DNA from: an uncultured Paracoccaceae bacterium
GTDB taxonomy: Bacteria; Pseudomonadota; Alphaproteobacteria; Rhodobacterales; Rhodobacteraceae
Direction of reading: 5' to 3'
NCBI GenBank assembly: GCA_947493335.1
Contig: CANLQO010000001.1
Location: 1,240,001 to 1,304,000 of the forward strand
Length of the DNA stretch: 64,000 nt
Of this stretch, positions 52,800-61,016 are shown in pieces (position 1 is the first letter of the stretch; each line of letters starts with the position of its first letter). The translations under genes and the position numbers were made by a program. A model generated the notes under the pieces. The model worked only from the letters and a program-made list of their open reading frames with translations. It did no database searches and had not been told where the DNA came from.

Positions 52800-53372
52800 T
52801 TAGTGCAGTTGCTTGCGCATCAAGACCCAAGCAGCACTTGGGGTGTTCCAATCGGCATGAACAAGCGGCAGGTCCGCAGCATGTGCAAAACCATGTCTCG
52901 CCAGGAAAGCTGATGCATCGGTATTCAGATCCGTGACAATCGCGGACATTCCGGCGGGCCCCGCACCCATCTCGGCCCGCTGCAGCAACTTGCTGGCGAT
53001 ACCTTTGCGGCGGAACGGCTCGAACACGGCCAAAGCGGCGAGCGTCCGTGTGCTGCGGGCCATATTTTCCAGCCGGATCAGGGGCCGGACAATCGGATGG
53101 GTGTCGCTGCTGACTTCGGCATCTGTGTCAGCGAGCTCATCGGTGATCAAAAGACCCGCTATCTGGCCGTTGATAGTGGCAACGGTGGCGTTGCGCCACG
53201 ACATGGCCCCTTTGTCAGCGGCCAGACGTGCGGCACCAAAATCGAGCGGGTCCTGCCCATGATCGGCTTGCCGCGCCCAAAGCGCGACCGGCAATCCCTC
53301 GCCCGCCATGTTGACAAGCGCGGCCATATCACCAGCGTCATCGCGCGTTGCCGCGCGCAAACAAATGGTCAT
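52800..53372 (-). CDS. GNAT-family acetyltransferase
   Basis: A 190-residue N-acetyltransferase-like protein. The acetyl-CoA motif is present as LAALAVFEPFRRKGIASKLLQRAE (about 112-135, R-x-x-G-x-[GA]), with FLARHGFAHAADLPLVH late in the protein. The substrate is unknown. It is a single gene, transcribed towards the rpsB promoter region. Confidence 0.82.
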   Translation of the reverse strand: MTICLRAATRDDAGDMAALVNMAGEGLPVALWARQADHGQDPLDFGAARLAADKGAMSWRNATVATINGQIAGLLITDELADTDAEVSSDTHPIVRPLIRLENMARSTRTLAALAVFEPFRRKGIASKLLQRAEMGAGPAGMSAIVTDLNTDASAFLARHGFAHAADLPLVHADWNTPSAAWVLMRKQLH

Positions 53373-53434
53373 TTCGGGTCCCCTCGATACCTGCTGTTAA
53401 GATATCGGGGCCAAAAGAGTGGTCACAAGGTATG

Positions 53435-53460
53435 GAAAACCCGCCTTTCCAAAGCGGGAT
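53435..53460 (-). terminator. Terminator after the HupE-like gene
   Basis: CCCGC (53440-53444) and GCGGG (53454-53458) form a stem with additional A-T pairs inside; on the minus strand it is followed by TTTTCC. It lies about 25 bases after the HupE-like stop, which fits a Rho-independent terminator. Confidence 0.65.
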
Positions 53461-53484
53461 TTCCTATTTTGGGGCAGTCTGACG

Positions 53485-54819
53485 TCAGAGAAACACCCGC
53501 TCCACACACCAATAGGCAGCGACGACCGCAATCAGGATCGAACCCGGCATGGCCACCATTTCGCGGTAGCTGTCAAAGCGGCCGACGACGACGGAGGCGG
53601 CACAAAGGCCAAGCAGGATGGCGATTGTCGCGATCAGCGGCATCAGATCGCCTGTCAGGTCCGGCGCCATGCCCGACACAGGCACGATCAGCGCAATCAC
53701 GACCAACATCGCAACCAGATAGGCCGCGGCGGCAGTGCGACTTTCGGCACCCGTCTTGCTGAACTCTACCGCCTTTATCACGCAGACATAGGCCACGGCA
53801 ATCACTGCAAGCTGGCCAATCTCGACACCGATGTTAAAGCCGATCAGCGCAGGCACGAACGTACCTTCCGGCAGGCCAAACTCTGCCAGCACAGAGGCAA
53901 AGCCAAGCCCATGGAGCAGGCCAAATCCGAAGATGATGAATGGACGCCAACGCGACAGACCGTCAGTAAACAGGTTTTCGACCGCGACATAGACAATCGA
54001 CAGGGCGATCAGTGGCTCCACAATGCTGCCCGGCACGGTGACATAGCCAAGGGCCGCAAGCGCAAGCGTGATCGTGTGGGCCAGCGTGAAAGCGGACACC
54101 TGCCACAACAGCGGCCCCATCCGGGTCGACAGGAAAAACAGGCCCAAAACGAACAGGATGTGATCCAGTCCCAAAGGCACGATGTGATCAAAGCCAACCG
54201 GGATATAGTTGACGAAGGTCTTCAAGGCACCGGCTTGATCGCCGCCAGCCAATGAAATTGGCCCCGATCCTTCACCCGACTGCAGGAACCCATCATAGGG
54301 TGCGGGCACATCCATCTGGCGCAGCACGATGGTGCCAAAGCTGCGATCCCACGCAAAGGACACAGTCTCTGCCCCGGCAGGCAGTTCGGCAGAAAAGCGA
54401 ATAGAGGACGTGCGCCCATCTTCGACATTGCCGGTTTCGGAGGCTGTCGCCTCAATCAAGGTCAGCTCCAGCGGCGTGTCATCAGCCGAGACGGTGATTC
54501 CTTCTGCCATCTGGGGCCAATAGTCCGCAAAAGCCGCCTCAAGAGCAGCGGGATCAAGCGCGCGCAGTTCATCATAGGTTGCCGCTTGGGGCGCATCGGC
54601 CGTGTCAGCCACCCGGTCTTGATCAATCCCGGCGATAAAGCTTTCCATCGACAGGCGCATGTCAAAAACCACCGTGTCGCCATCGGCGCGCATATCTGCA
54701 ATCGTTGGCAAAACCTCATGCGCACTGGTTGCTGACGCAAGCGTGATCCAGACCAGTATCGCGCTTGACAAAATCCTTGCCAGCGCCACCCTTGCTATAG
54801 TCGAAAAGGAAGATTTCAT
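53485..54819 (-). CDS. HupE/UreJ-family membrane protein with periplasmic domain
   Basis: A 444-residue protein. A signal sequence (about 1-33, ending SATSAHE) leads to a periplasmic strand-rich domain (about 34-215). Seven or so membrane segments follow (about 218-440), with the HupE/UreJ_2 motifs GFDHIVPLGLDHILFVLGLF, FTLAHTITLALAALG and GFGLLHGLGFASVLAEFGLP, rich in metal-ligand-type His. Related proteins are linked to nickel or cobalt uptake. The listed ATG overlaps the ATG of the divergent DUF4198 gene by 2 bases. A downstream start (GTG at 54789 or TTG at 54771) would still leave a signal peptide and free the promoter region. Confidence 0.82.
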   Translation of the reverse strand: MKSSFSTIARVALARILSSAILVWITLASATSAHEVLPTIADMRADGDTVVFDMRLSMESFIAGIDQDRVADTADAPQAATYDELRALDPAALEAAFADYWPQMAEGITVSADDTPLELTLIEATASETGNVEDGRTSSIRFSAELPAGAETVSFAWDRSFGTIVLRQMDVPAPYDGFLQSGEGSGPISLAGGDQAGALKTFVNYIPVGFDHIVPLGLDHILFVLGLFFLSTRMGPLLWQVSAFTLAHTITLALAALGYVTVPGSIVEPLIALSIVYVAVENLFTDGLSRWRPFIIFGFGLLHGLGFASVLAEFGLPEGTFVPALIGFNIGVEIGQLAVIAVAYVCVIKAVEFSKTGAESRTAAAAYLVAMLVVIALIVPVSGMAPDLTGDLMPLIATIAILLGLCAASVVVGRFDSYREMVAMPGSILIAVVAAYWCVERVFL

Positions 54820-55618
54820 GCGTCTGTTTGCCCTTGTTTTTGCACTGTTCTCGTCACCCCTTGTGGCCCATGAATTGTGGATTGAACCACTGGCCTATCA
54901 GGTTCCGGCGGACGGTAGAATGATTGCCGAGGTTGTCAATGGCGAGGAATTTGCAGGTCCGAAACTGCCCTATCTGCCGCAGCGTTTTGCCCATTTCGTT
55001 GCCATTGCTGGCGGCAAGGTCACGCCTGTACCGGGGCGGACGGGCGACACACCGGCGCTGCGCATGGACGCACCGGGAACCGGGTTGCATGTCATCGCCT
55101 ATCAGTCCCGCAATGCGACTGTCGGATATGCCACGTGGGAGAAATTCCAGAAATTTGTGACCCATAAGGATCTGGGCGATGTGCAGGCACAACACGCCGC
55201 GCGCGGCCTGCCAGATGCGGACTTTGACGAGGTTTATTCGCGCTATTCCAAGTCGCTGATCGCCGTCGGCGATGGTGCGGGGTCGGATGTGCGGACCGGG
55301 TTGGAGACAGAGATTGTCGCGCTGACCAACCCTTATACCGATGATCTGTCGGGTGGGATGAGGTTGCAGCTTTTCTACCGACAGAACGTGCGCGCAGATG
55401 AGCAGATCGAAATATTTGAAAAGGCCCCGGGTGGTGCTGTGACGATCACCACGGTCCGCACCGATGGGCAGGGTATTGCAACCGTGTCCGTCAAACCCGG
55501 TCACAGTTATATGGCCGATGCGGTGGTGTTGCGCGAACCCACGGCATCGGTTGCTGCCGACACCGGTGCGGTTTGGGAAACACTTTGGGCCAATCTGACC
55601 TGGGCGGTACCTGGCTGA
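54818..55618 (+). CDS. DUF4198 periplasmic protein (metal-transport associated)
   Basis: A 266-residue exported protein with a signal peptide of about 17 residues, cut before HELWIEP. The HELWIEPLAYQVPADGRM opening and the two beta-sandwich regions (GKVTPVPGRTGDTPALRM and VRTDGQGIATVSVKPGHSYM) match DUF4198, often found with nickel or cobalt transporters. AAGGA seven bases upstream supports the ATG, and a TATAGT at 54796-54801 may be its -10 element. It is divergent from the HupE-like gene, suggesting that the two form a metal uptake unit. Confidence 0.8.
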   Translation: MRLFALVFALFSSPLVAHELWIEPLAYQVPADGRMIAEVVNGEEFAGPKLPYLPQRFAHFVAIAGGKVTPVPGRTGDTPALRMDAPGTGLHVIAYQSRNATVGYATWEKFQKFVTHKDLGDVQAQHAARGLPDADFDEVYSRYSKSLIAVGDGAGSDVRTGLETEIVALTNPYTDDLSGGMRLQLFYRQNVRADEQIEIFEKAPGGAVTITTVRTDGQGIATVSVKPGHSYMADAVVLREPTASVAADTGAVWETLWANLTWAVPG

Positions 55619-55629
55619 TGGGCGCGACC

Positions 55630-55671
55630 AAGACTTTTTGAAAAAGTCTTGAAAATCCCTCACGGGATTTT
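55630..55671. terminator. Twin hairpins between DUF4198 and psuK genes
   Basis: Two consecutive perfect inverted repeats: AAGACTTTTT/AAAAAGTCTT (55630-55639 and 55641-55650) and AAAATCCC/GGGATTTT (55652-55659 and 55664-55671). The second ends in TTTT on the plus strand and so can act as the terminator of the DUF4198 gene. The pair also resembles palindromic intergenic elements I recall from roseobacter genomes. Confidence 0.65.
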
Positions 55672-55712
55672 GCCCCCTTGCAGGTCGGACGCTGCTCCTG
55701 CACACCGGGGGC

Positions 55713-56606
55713 ATGACGGCCACACCTGACATTCTGTGCATTGGCTCGGTCCTGTGGGACGTGATTGGCCGCAGCGCCAGCCATATGCGCGTCGGTTCCG
55801 ACGTGCCGGGCCGGATCACCCGGCTTCCCGGTGGTGTGGCGATGAATATCGCGATGACCCTGCGCCGGTTCGGCATGACCCCTGCCCTTCTGACCGCAAT
55901 TGGCCGTGACGCCGAGGGCGACGAATTGATGGCCGAAGCGCAGCGCATGGGGCTGATCTGTGATCATGTCTATCGGTCCGATGATTTGCCCACTGATGTT
56001 TACATGGCCATCGAAGGGGCGAATGGACTTGTTGCCGCTATTGCAGACGCCCACTCGCTTGAGGCGGCAGGCCGCAAGATCCTGCACCCGCTTGAGGATG
56101 GCCGCATCTCGCAGGCAGGCGCACCTTTCGCGGGACCCATCGCGCTTGACGGCAATCTGACGACTGAACTGTTGCAAACCATTGCCGCCTCGCCGCTGTT
56201 CAAGGGGTGTGACCTGCGTGTGGCTCCGGCCTCTCCGGGCAAGGCAGAGCGGTTGCTGTCTCTGATGGGCCGCCCCGCAACAACTCTTTACGTAAACCTC
56301 GAAGAGGCTGGACTGCTGTGCCAGACAACTTTTGACACCTCTGCTGAGGGGGCCGCCGCCCTGATCAAGCGGGGTGCGCACCGTGTCTTGGTCACCGACG
56401 GCGGCAAATCCGCGTCAGAGGCCACAGGCGATGACATCATCACGCAAACCCCGCCTGCCGTCCTTGTGACCCGTGTGACGGGTGCGGGCGACACGTTCAT
56501 GGCCGCACATATCGCATCAGAGGCGCAAGGCATGGACCGACCTGCCGCGTTGGCGCGTGCGCTCGCGGCGGCGGCAACTTATGTATCCGGAGAAACCCCG
56601 TTTTGA
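55713..56606 (+). CDS. psuK: PfkB-family kinase, probable pseudouridine kinase
   Basis: A 297-residue ribokinase-fold (PfkB) kinase. The first signature is GGVAMNIAMTLRRFGM (about 46-61), and the second carries the catalytic Asp in VTGAGDTFMAAHIASEA (about 255-271). Coupling with the following psuG gene indicates pseudouridine kinase, which makes pseudouridine 5'-phosphate. The ATG has GGGGGC just upstream. Its stop overlaps the psuG start. Confidence 0.88.
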   Translation: MTATPDILCIGSVLWDVIGRSASHMRVGSDVPGRITRLPGGVAMNIAMTLRRFGMTPALLTAIGRDAEGDELMAEAQRMGLICDHVYRSDDLPTDVYMAIEGANGLVAAIADAHSLEAAGRKILHPLEDGRISQAGAPFAGPIALDGNLTTELLQTIAASPLFKGCDLRVAPASPGKAERLLSLMGRPATTLYVNLEEAGLLCQTTFDTSAEGAAALIKRGAHRVLVTDGGKSASEATGDDIITQTPPAVLVTRVTGAGDTFMAAHIASEAQGMDRPAALARALAAAATYVSGETPF

Positions 56607-57520
56607 TCCCACTGACCTTTAGCGCCGAAGTTACGCAGGCTCGTGCAAGCGGTGCCCCCATCGTGGCGCTGGAAAGCACCATTATCACGCACGGCATGCC
56701 CTATCCGCAGAACGTGGAGACCGCGCGCAAGGTCGAGGCAGAGGTACGTGCTCATGATGCGATACCTGCAACCATTGCCGTATTGAACGGCGACCTTTGC
56801 ATTGGGCTTGAGGCCGCACAACTGGACGCGCTGGCGAAGGCGCAAGATGTCGCCAAGCTCAGCCGCGCGGATATCGCCGCTTGCATTGCACGCGGCGGCA
56901 CGGGCGCCACCACTGTTGCAGCGACGATGATCGCCGCACATTTGGCAGGCATCTCGGTCTTTGCGACGGGCGGCATTGGCGGCGTGCATCGCGGTGCTGA
57001 ACACAGCTTTGATGTCTCTGCTGACCTGCAGGAACTGGCGCAAACGCCGGTAACAGTCGTGGCCGCCGGGGCCAAGGCCATTCTGGACCTGCCAAAAACG
57101 TTCGAAGTGCTCGAAACACTTGGTGTGCCTGTAATTGCTTTTGGGCAGGATATGCTGCCCGCCTTCTGGTCGCGTGCGTCCGACATGCCCGCCCCCTTGC
57201 GGATGGATGATGCCGTCAGCATCGCCCATGCCCAGACCATACGCAGCGCCATGGGGTTGCGGGGTGGGCAATTGATCTGCAATCCGATCCCGGCTGCGGC
57301 AGAGATCCCGGCAGAAACCCTTGCCCCGATCATCACGCAGGCGCTGGCCGAGGCCGACGCAGACGGCATCGCGGCAAAAGAGGTCACTCCTTTCCTGCTT
57401 GACCGGATCTTTCATCTGACCGGTGGCCGGTCGCTGGATGCAAATATCGCTCTTGTCCTGAACAATGCACGGCTTGCTGCGGCGATTGCCGCCGAAATGC
57501 CTGCCAAAACACCCGAATAA
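56603..57520 (+). CDS. psuG: Pseudouridine-5'-phosphate glycosidase
   Basis: A 305-residue PsuG-family C-glycosidase that splits pseudouridine 5'-phosphate into uracil and ribose 5-phosphate. Motifs are ALESTIITHGMPYPQNVETA near the start, PATIAVLNGDLCIGL, ARGGTGATTVAATMIAA, FATGGIGGVHRGAEHSFDVS and LVLNNARLAA. The TTG start overlaps the psuK stop (TTGA). With psuK it forms a two-gene pathway for salvaging pseudouridine from RNA turnover. Confidence 0.93.
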   Translation: MIPLTFSAEVTQARASGAPIVALESTIITHGMPYPQNVETARKVEAEVRAHDAIPATIAVLNGDLCIGLEAAQLDALAKAQDVAKLSRADIAACIARGGTGATTVAATMIAAHLAGISVFATGGIGGVHRGAEHSFDVSADLQELAQTPVTVVAAGAKAILDLPKTFEVLETLGVPVIAFGQDMLPAFWSRASDMPAPLRMDDAVSIAHAQTIRSAMGLRGGQLICNPIPAAAEIPAETLAPIITQALAEADADGIAAKEVTPFLLDRIFHLTGGRSLDANIALVLNNARLAAAIAAEMPAKTPE

Positions 57521-57587
57521 GTATCAAAGCTTGTGGCCGCGCCCGCTGCCGCCTACATCAGCGGTAAGAAATCGCGCGAAAGAGACG

Positions 57588-58313
57588 ATGCAAGACGATC
57601 CACACCACTCTGACGGGTCCCGCCTGCGCAAGCCGGGTCTTTTCTCGCGGCTGCGCGGTAACTTTCTGGCGGGCCTGATCATCGTGGCTCCGATCGGGAT
57701 GACCTTCTGGTTAATCTATACTGTTGTCGGTTGGATCGACAGTTGGGTCTGGCCCTTCGTGCCGGACTATTACCAGCCAGAGGCGCTAGTGAACCGCTAT
57801 CTGGTGCCAGAGGGCGCGGACCCGATCAATGTCAACGTGCGCGGCGTTGGGGTGGTGATTTTCCTGATCTTCACCGTCTTCGTGGGTTGGCTTGGCAAGG
57901 GTCTGATCGGTCGGTCGTTCCTGCGGTGGGCCGAACGGATCGTGGACCGGATGCCAGTCGTCCGCTCGATCTACAATGGTGTCAAACAGATCGCCGAGAC
58001 GGTCTTTTCCCAACGCGATACATCTTTCGACAAGGCCTGCCTAATCGAATACCCGCGTAAGGGTATCTGGGCCATCGCATTCATCTCGACCAACGCGAAG
58101 GGAGAGATCAAGGCGAAATTGCCCGGAGAGGAAGAAATCGCAACCGTCTTCTTGCCCACGACACCGAACCCGACGTCTGGGTTTCTGCTTTTCCTGCCGC
58201 GCAGTGACGTGCTGGAACTCGATATGACGGTCGAGGATGCCGCAAAACTGGTGATCTCTGCTGGTCTGGTTTATCCCAACAGCAAAGACCCCACGACGCC
58301 ACCGGATGCTTAG
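57588..58313 (+). CDS. DUF502-family membrane protein
   Basis: A 241-residue DUF502 protein. Two membrane segments (about 25-50 and 88-110) flank an extracytoplasmic loop, and the cytoplasmic part has IVDRMPVVRSIYNGVKQIAE, a DUF502 signature, followed by CLIEYPRKGIWAIAFIS and TTPNPTSGFLLFLPRSDVLE. Function is unknown. The start at 57588 follows GAAAGAGAC. Its 3' end overlaps the argO-like gene by 8 bases. Confidence 0.88.
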   Translation: MQDDPHHSDGSRLRKPGLFSRLRGNFLAGLIIVAPIGMTFWLIYTVVGWIDSWVWPFVPDYYQPEALVNRYLVPEGADPINVNVRGVGVVIFLIFTVFVGWLGKGLIGRSFLRWAERIVDRMPVVRSIYNGVKQIAETVFSQRDTSFDKACLIEYPRKGIWAIAFISTNAKGEIKAKLPGEEEIATVFLPTTPNPTSGFLLFLPRSDVLELDMTVEDAAKLVISAGLVYPNSKDPTTPPDA

Positions 58314-58905
58314 CTCTGCCGCGACCGGTTTCGCGACCGCATTTACCCTTATTCTTGCGATCGGTGCGCAGAACGCCTTTGTCCTGCGACAGGGACTGGC
58401 GCGACAGCATGTCTTCTGGCTGTGCCTTTTGTGCGCGGCGTCTGACGCTGTGCTGATCACGGCAGGGGTGCTGGGATTCGGGATTCTGGTGACACAATAC
58501 CCGGCGTTGCCACAGATCATGGCGTGGGGTGGTGCCGCCTTCTTGTTGGTCTACGGGGCCCTGCGGTTCTGGGCGGCCTACCGCGGAAACTACGAAATGC
58601 AGGTTACGGGCCAATCCAAGGGGCTTTGGGCCACGCTGGCGACGGGGGCTGCCTTTACCTGGCTGAACCCACATGTCTATCTGGATACATTGGCGTTAAT
58701 CGGTGCGATTTCGACGGCCTATTTGGGCGCGGACAAAGTTGCATTTGGCATCGGCGCCGTGACCTCTTCCTTCGTCTTTTTCTTTGGGCTGGGATACGGC
58801 GCGCGGCTTTTGACACCGATTATGCAATCGGCCCGGTCCTGGCGCGTACTTGATGTCATCATTGGCGCGGTCATGTGGGCGCTCGCGCTCAAACTGATCA
58901 CCTGA
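58306..58905 (+). CDS. argO: LysE/ArgO-family amino acid exporter
   Basis: A 199-residue exporter with six membrane segments. The opening has TLILAIGAQNAFVLRQGLAR, the LysE/ArgO signature, followed by CLLCAASDAVLITAGVLGFG and AAFTWLNPHVYLDTLALIGA. Basic amino acids such as arginine or lysine are the likely substrates. It is coupled to the DUF502 gene and converges on the patatin gene. Confidence 0.88.
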   Translation: MLSSAATGFATAFTLILAIGAQNAFVLRQGLARQHVFWLCLLCAASDAVLITAGVLGFGILVTQYPALPQIMAWGGAAFLLVYGALRFWAAYRGNYEMQVTGQSKGLWATLATGAAFTWLNPHVYLDTLALIGAISTAYLGADKVAFGIGAVTSSFVFFFGLGYGARLLTPIMQSARSWRVLDVIIGAVMWALALKLIT

Positions 58906-58919
58906 CGTCGCCAGACGGA

Positions 58920-59954
58920 TTAGGAAAACATCGCCGCAAGATCGACGCTGCTTTCGTTATTCAGCTTGTCCCGGTTCTCGGACAGGAATCTGTCCGCGGC
59001 GGCCTGCCCCGCCTCTTTCAATCGCGCGAGGATGACCGCATTGGGAATCGTCTTGGTGGCCACATTCAAGTCATTCATCAGCGCGTCATCGCTAATCATA
59101 TGCACCAGCACGTTTTTCATCGCGCCCTTCTGGACCTTGCCGTCAGCAATCAGACGGCGCACAAAGTCGATCGCGCGCAGTTCCCGCAGCAGTGACGAAT
59201 TGAAGCTGATTTCGTTGATCCGGTTGGCAATGGATTGAGAATCCTTTGGCAATTCTTCGCGATGAATCGGGTTGATGTTCACAACAACAATGTCGTCGGG
59301 CAGATCAGCTTCAAACAGCGGAAAAAGCGCTGGATTTCCGGTGTAGCCGCCATCCCAGAACGCTTCTTCCTTGCCGGTCGCTGGGTCGATGAACTCGACC
59401 GCCTGAAAAAGGCTCGGCAGACAGGCAGAGGCCATGATCACCTCGGGACTGATCTCGTCCCCGCTAAAGACCCTGATCTTGCCAGAGCGGACATTGGTCG
59501 CGCAGATATGGATCAACGGGCCGTCTCCGGCGCAAACCTTGTCATAGTTGAATTGCTCGACCATCCGCCGCAGCGGGTTCTGCATGGCCGGGCCGTAGAC
59601 ATAGGGCGACATCATCCGGGTGGTCAGGTCAAAGGTCTGATAGGGCAAGGAATATTCCATCGCCTTGGCCCAGAACGGTGCGGTTGCACCCAAGGCACTG
59701 ATCCATTCCGATAATCCATCATCGGTGATCGCACCCACCTGCCCCCAAAGCCAGTCAAGGTTGGCACGGGCCCCCGCACGCCCGCCTGCGATCACCCCAG
59801 CTTTCAGCGCTGCGGCATTCAGCGCGCCCGCCGAAGTGCCAGAGATCGCGGCAATCTCAATCTCTTCATCTTGCAGGATGCGATCCAGCACGCCCCAGGT
59901 GAACGCCCCATGGGCGCCGCCGCCCTGCAGGGCCAGATTGATCCGTTTCACCAT
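58920..59954 (-). CDS. Patatin-like phospholipase
   Basis: A 344-residue patatin-family hydrolase. The oxyanion loop is LALQGGGAHGAFTWG (about 7-21), the nucleophile elbow is ISGTSAGALNAAA (Ser about 40), and the catalytic Asp is in FWDGGYTGNPALFPL (about 205). It has no signal peptide. In this group a patatin gene commonly follows bdhA, as here, suggesting a role in polyhydroxybutyrate or lipid turnover (inference). A tandem hairpin element lies between the two genes. Confidence 0.9.
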   Translation of the reverse strand: MVKRINLALQGGGAHGAFTWGVLDRILQDEEIEIAAISGTSAGALNAAALKAGVIAGGRAGARANLDWLWGQVGAITDDGLSEWISALGATAPFWAKAMEYSLPYQTFDLTTRMMSPYVYGPAMQNPLRRMVEQFNYDKVCAGDGPLIHICATNVRSGKIRVFSGDEISPEVIMASACLPSLFQAVEFIDPATGKEEAFWDGGYTGNPALFPLFEADLPDDIVVVNINPIHREELPKDSQSIANRINEISFNSSLLRELRAIDFVRRLIADGKVQKGAMKNVLVHMISDDALMNDLNVATKTIPNAVILARLKEAGQAAADRFLSENRDKLNNESSVDLAAMFS

Positions 59955-59998
59955 CGCGCAGGTCCCCTGCTTCTTCTGGTCAAAAATACTTCGGGAGA

Positions 59999-60027
59999 GT
60001 CAGCTTTGCTGACGGGGGCTGGCCCCC
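59999..60027 (-). repeat. Tandem palindromic element between bdhA and patatin genes
   Basis: GTCAGC/GCTGAC with a 3-base loop (59999-60013) is followed directly by GGGGGC/GCCCCC with a 2-base loop (60014-60027). On the minus strand a T-run (complement of CAAAAATAC, about 59980-59988) follows. The form resembles a palindromic intergenic unit I recall as frequent in roseobacter genomes, and it may act as a partial terminator between bdhA and the patatin gene. Confidence 0.5.
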
Positions 60028-60037
60028 TCTGAAGCCA

Positions 60038-60811
60038 TCACATCGCAGTCCAGCCGCCATCGACAGAGATGGTCGTGCCCGTAATCTGAGCCGCCGCATC
60101 CGAGCAAAGGAAAACCGCCGTGCCGCCCATTTGTTCCACTGTGGCAAATTCCTTCGACGGTTGCCGCTTGAGCATGACGTTCTTGATCACATCCTCCCGG
60201 CTCATATCGTATTCCTTCATCGTATCGGGGATTTGCGCTTCAACCAGCGGTGTCAGCACATAACCCGGACAGATCGCATTGCAGGTGATTGGGTCTTCTG
60301 CGGTCTCCAACGCCACCGTCTTGGACAGCCCCACAACCCCATGCTTGGCCGCGATATAGGCCGATTTATAGGGCGACGCGCGCAGGCCATGGGCGCTGGC
60401 AATGTTGATGATCCGACCCCACCCCTTTTCGCGCATGCCTGTCACTGCGGCTGCTGTGGTATGGAAGGCTGAACTGAGGTTGATCGCAACAATCGCATCC
60501 CATTTTTCGGGCGCGAAGCTTTCGACGGGTGAGACGTGCTGAATGCCGGCGTTATTGACCAGAATATCACAGCCACCCGCCTCCACGATCAGGCGGCGGC
60601 AATCGTCGCCTTTGGACATGTCTGCACCGACATATTTTGCCTCCACCCCGAATGTCTTGGCGATTTCGGCGGCCAGCGCGTGATCTTCTTCCCGGTCGGT
60701 GTAGGAATTCAGCACGACATGCGCACCCGCTCGGGCAAGCTCGCGCGCGACCCCGAGCCCGATGCCAGAGTTTGAACCTGTGATGACGGCAGTTTTGCCT
60801 TTTAGTGACAT
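60038..60811 (-). CDS. bdhA: 3-hydroxybutyrate dehydrogenase
   Basis: A 257-residue short-chain dehydrogenase that oxidises D-3-hydroxybutyrate to acetoacetate with NAD. The cofactor motif is AVITGSNSGIGLGVARELA, then NNAGIQHVSPVESF and the catalytic INIASAHGLRASPYKSAYIA with Lys in AAKHGVVG. The C-terminal CPGYVLTPLVEAQIPDTM with QPSKEFATVEQ is a BDH signature. It heads a two-gene unit with the patatin gene. Confidence 0.93.
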   Translation of the reverse strand: MSLKGKTAVITGSNSGIGLGVARELARAGAHVVLNSYTDREEDHALAAEIAKTFGVEAKYVGADMSKGDDCRRLIVEAGGCDILVNNAGIQHVSPVESFAPEKWDAIVAINLSSAFHTTAAAVTGMREKGWGRIINIASAHGLRASPYKSAYIAAKHGVVGLSKTVALETAEDPITCNAICPGYVLTPLVEAQIPDTMKEYDMSREDVIKNVMLKRQPSKEFATVEQMGGTAVFLCSDAAAQITGTTISVDGGWTAM

Positions 60812-61016
60812 GGCAGTCTCCTTCGCATTTGCACGCAGTATAATGCTGCAACTGCGAAAGAGAATGGCAAAGCGTCGTCGGGGCGAGACTTGTCACATGA
60901 TCGTGCACCGATGCGCGGGCGTCATGATCCAGAATGCCGAAAGTCCCGCGGCTTCATCATCCGCAAGACGCTGTCGCCATAAAATAGTAGGGGCGGGCCA
61001 GCCGCCCCTTCCAAGA

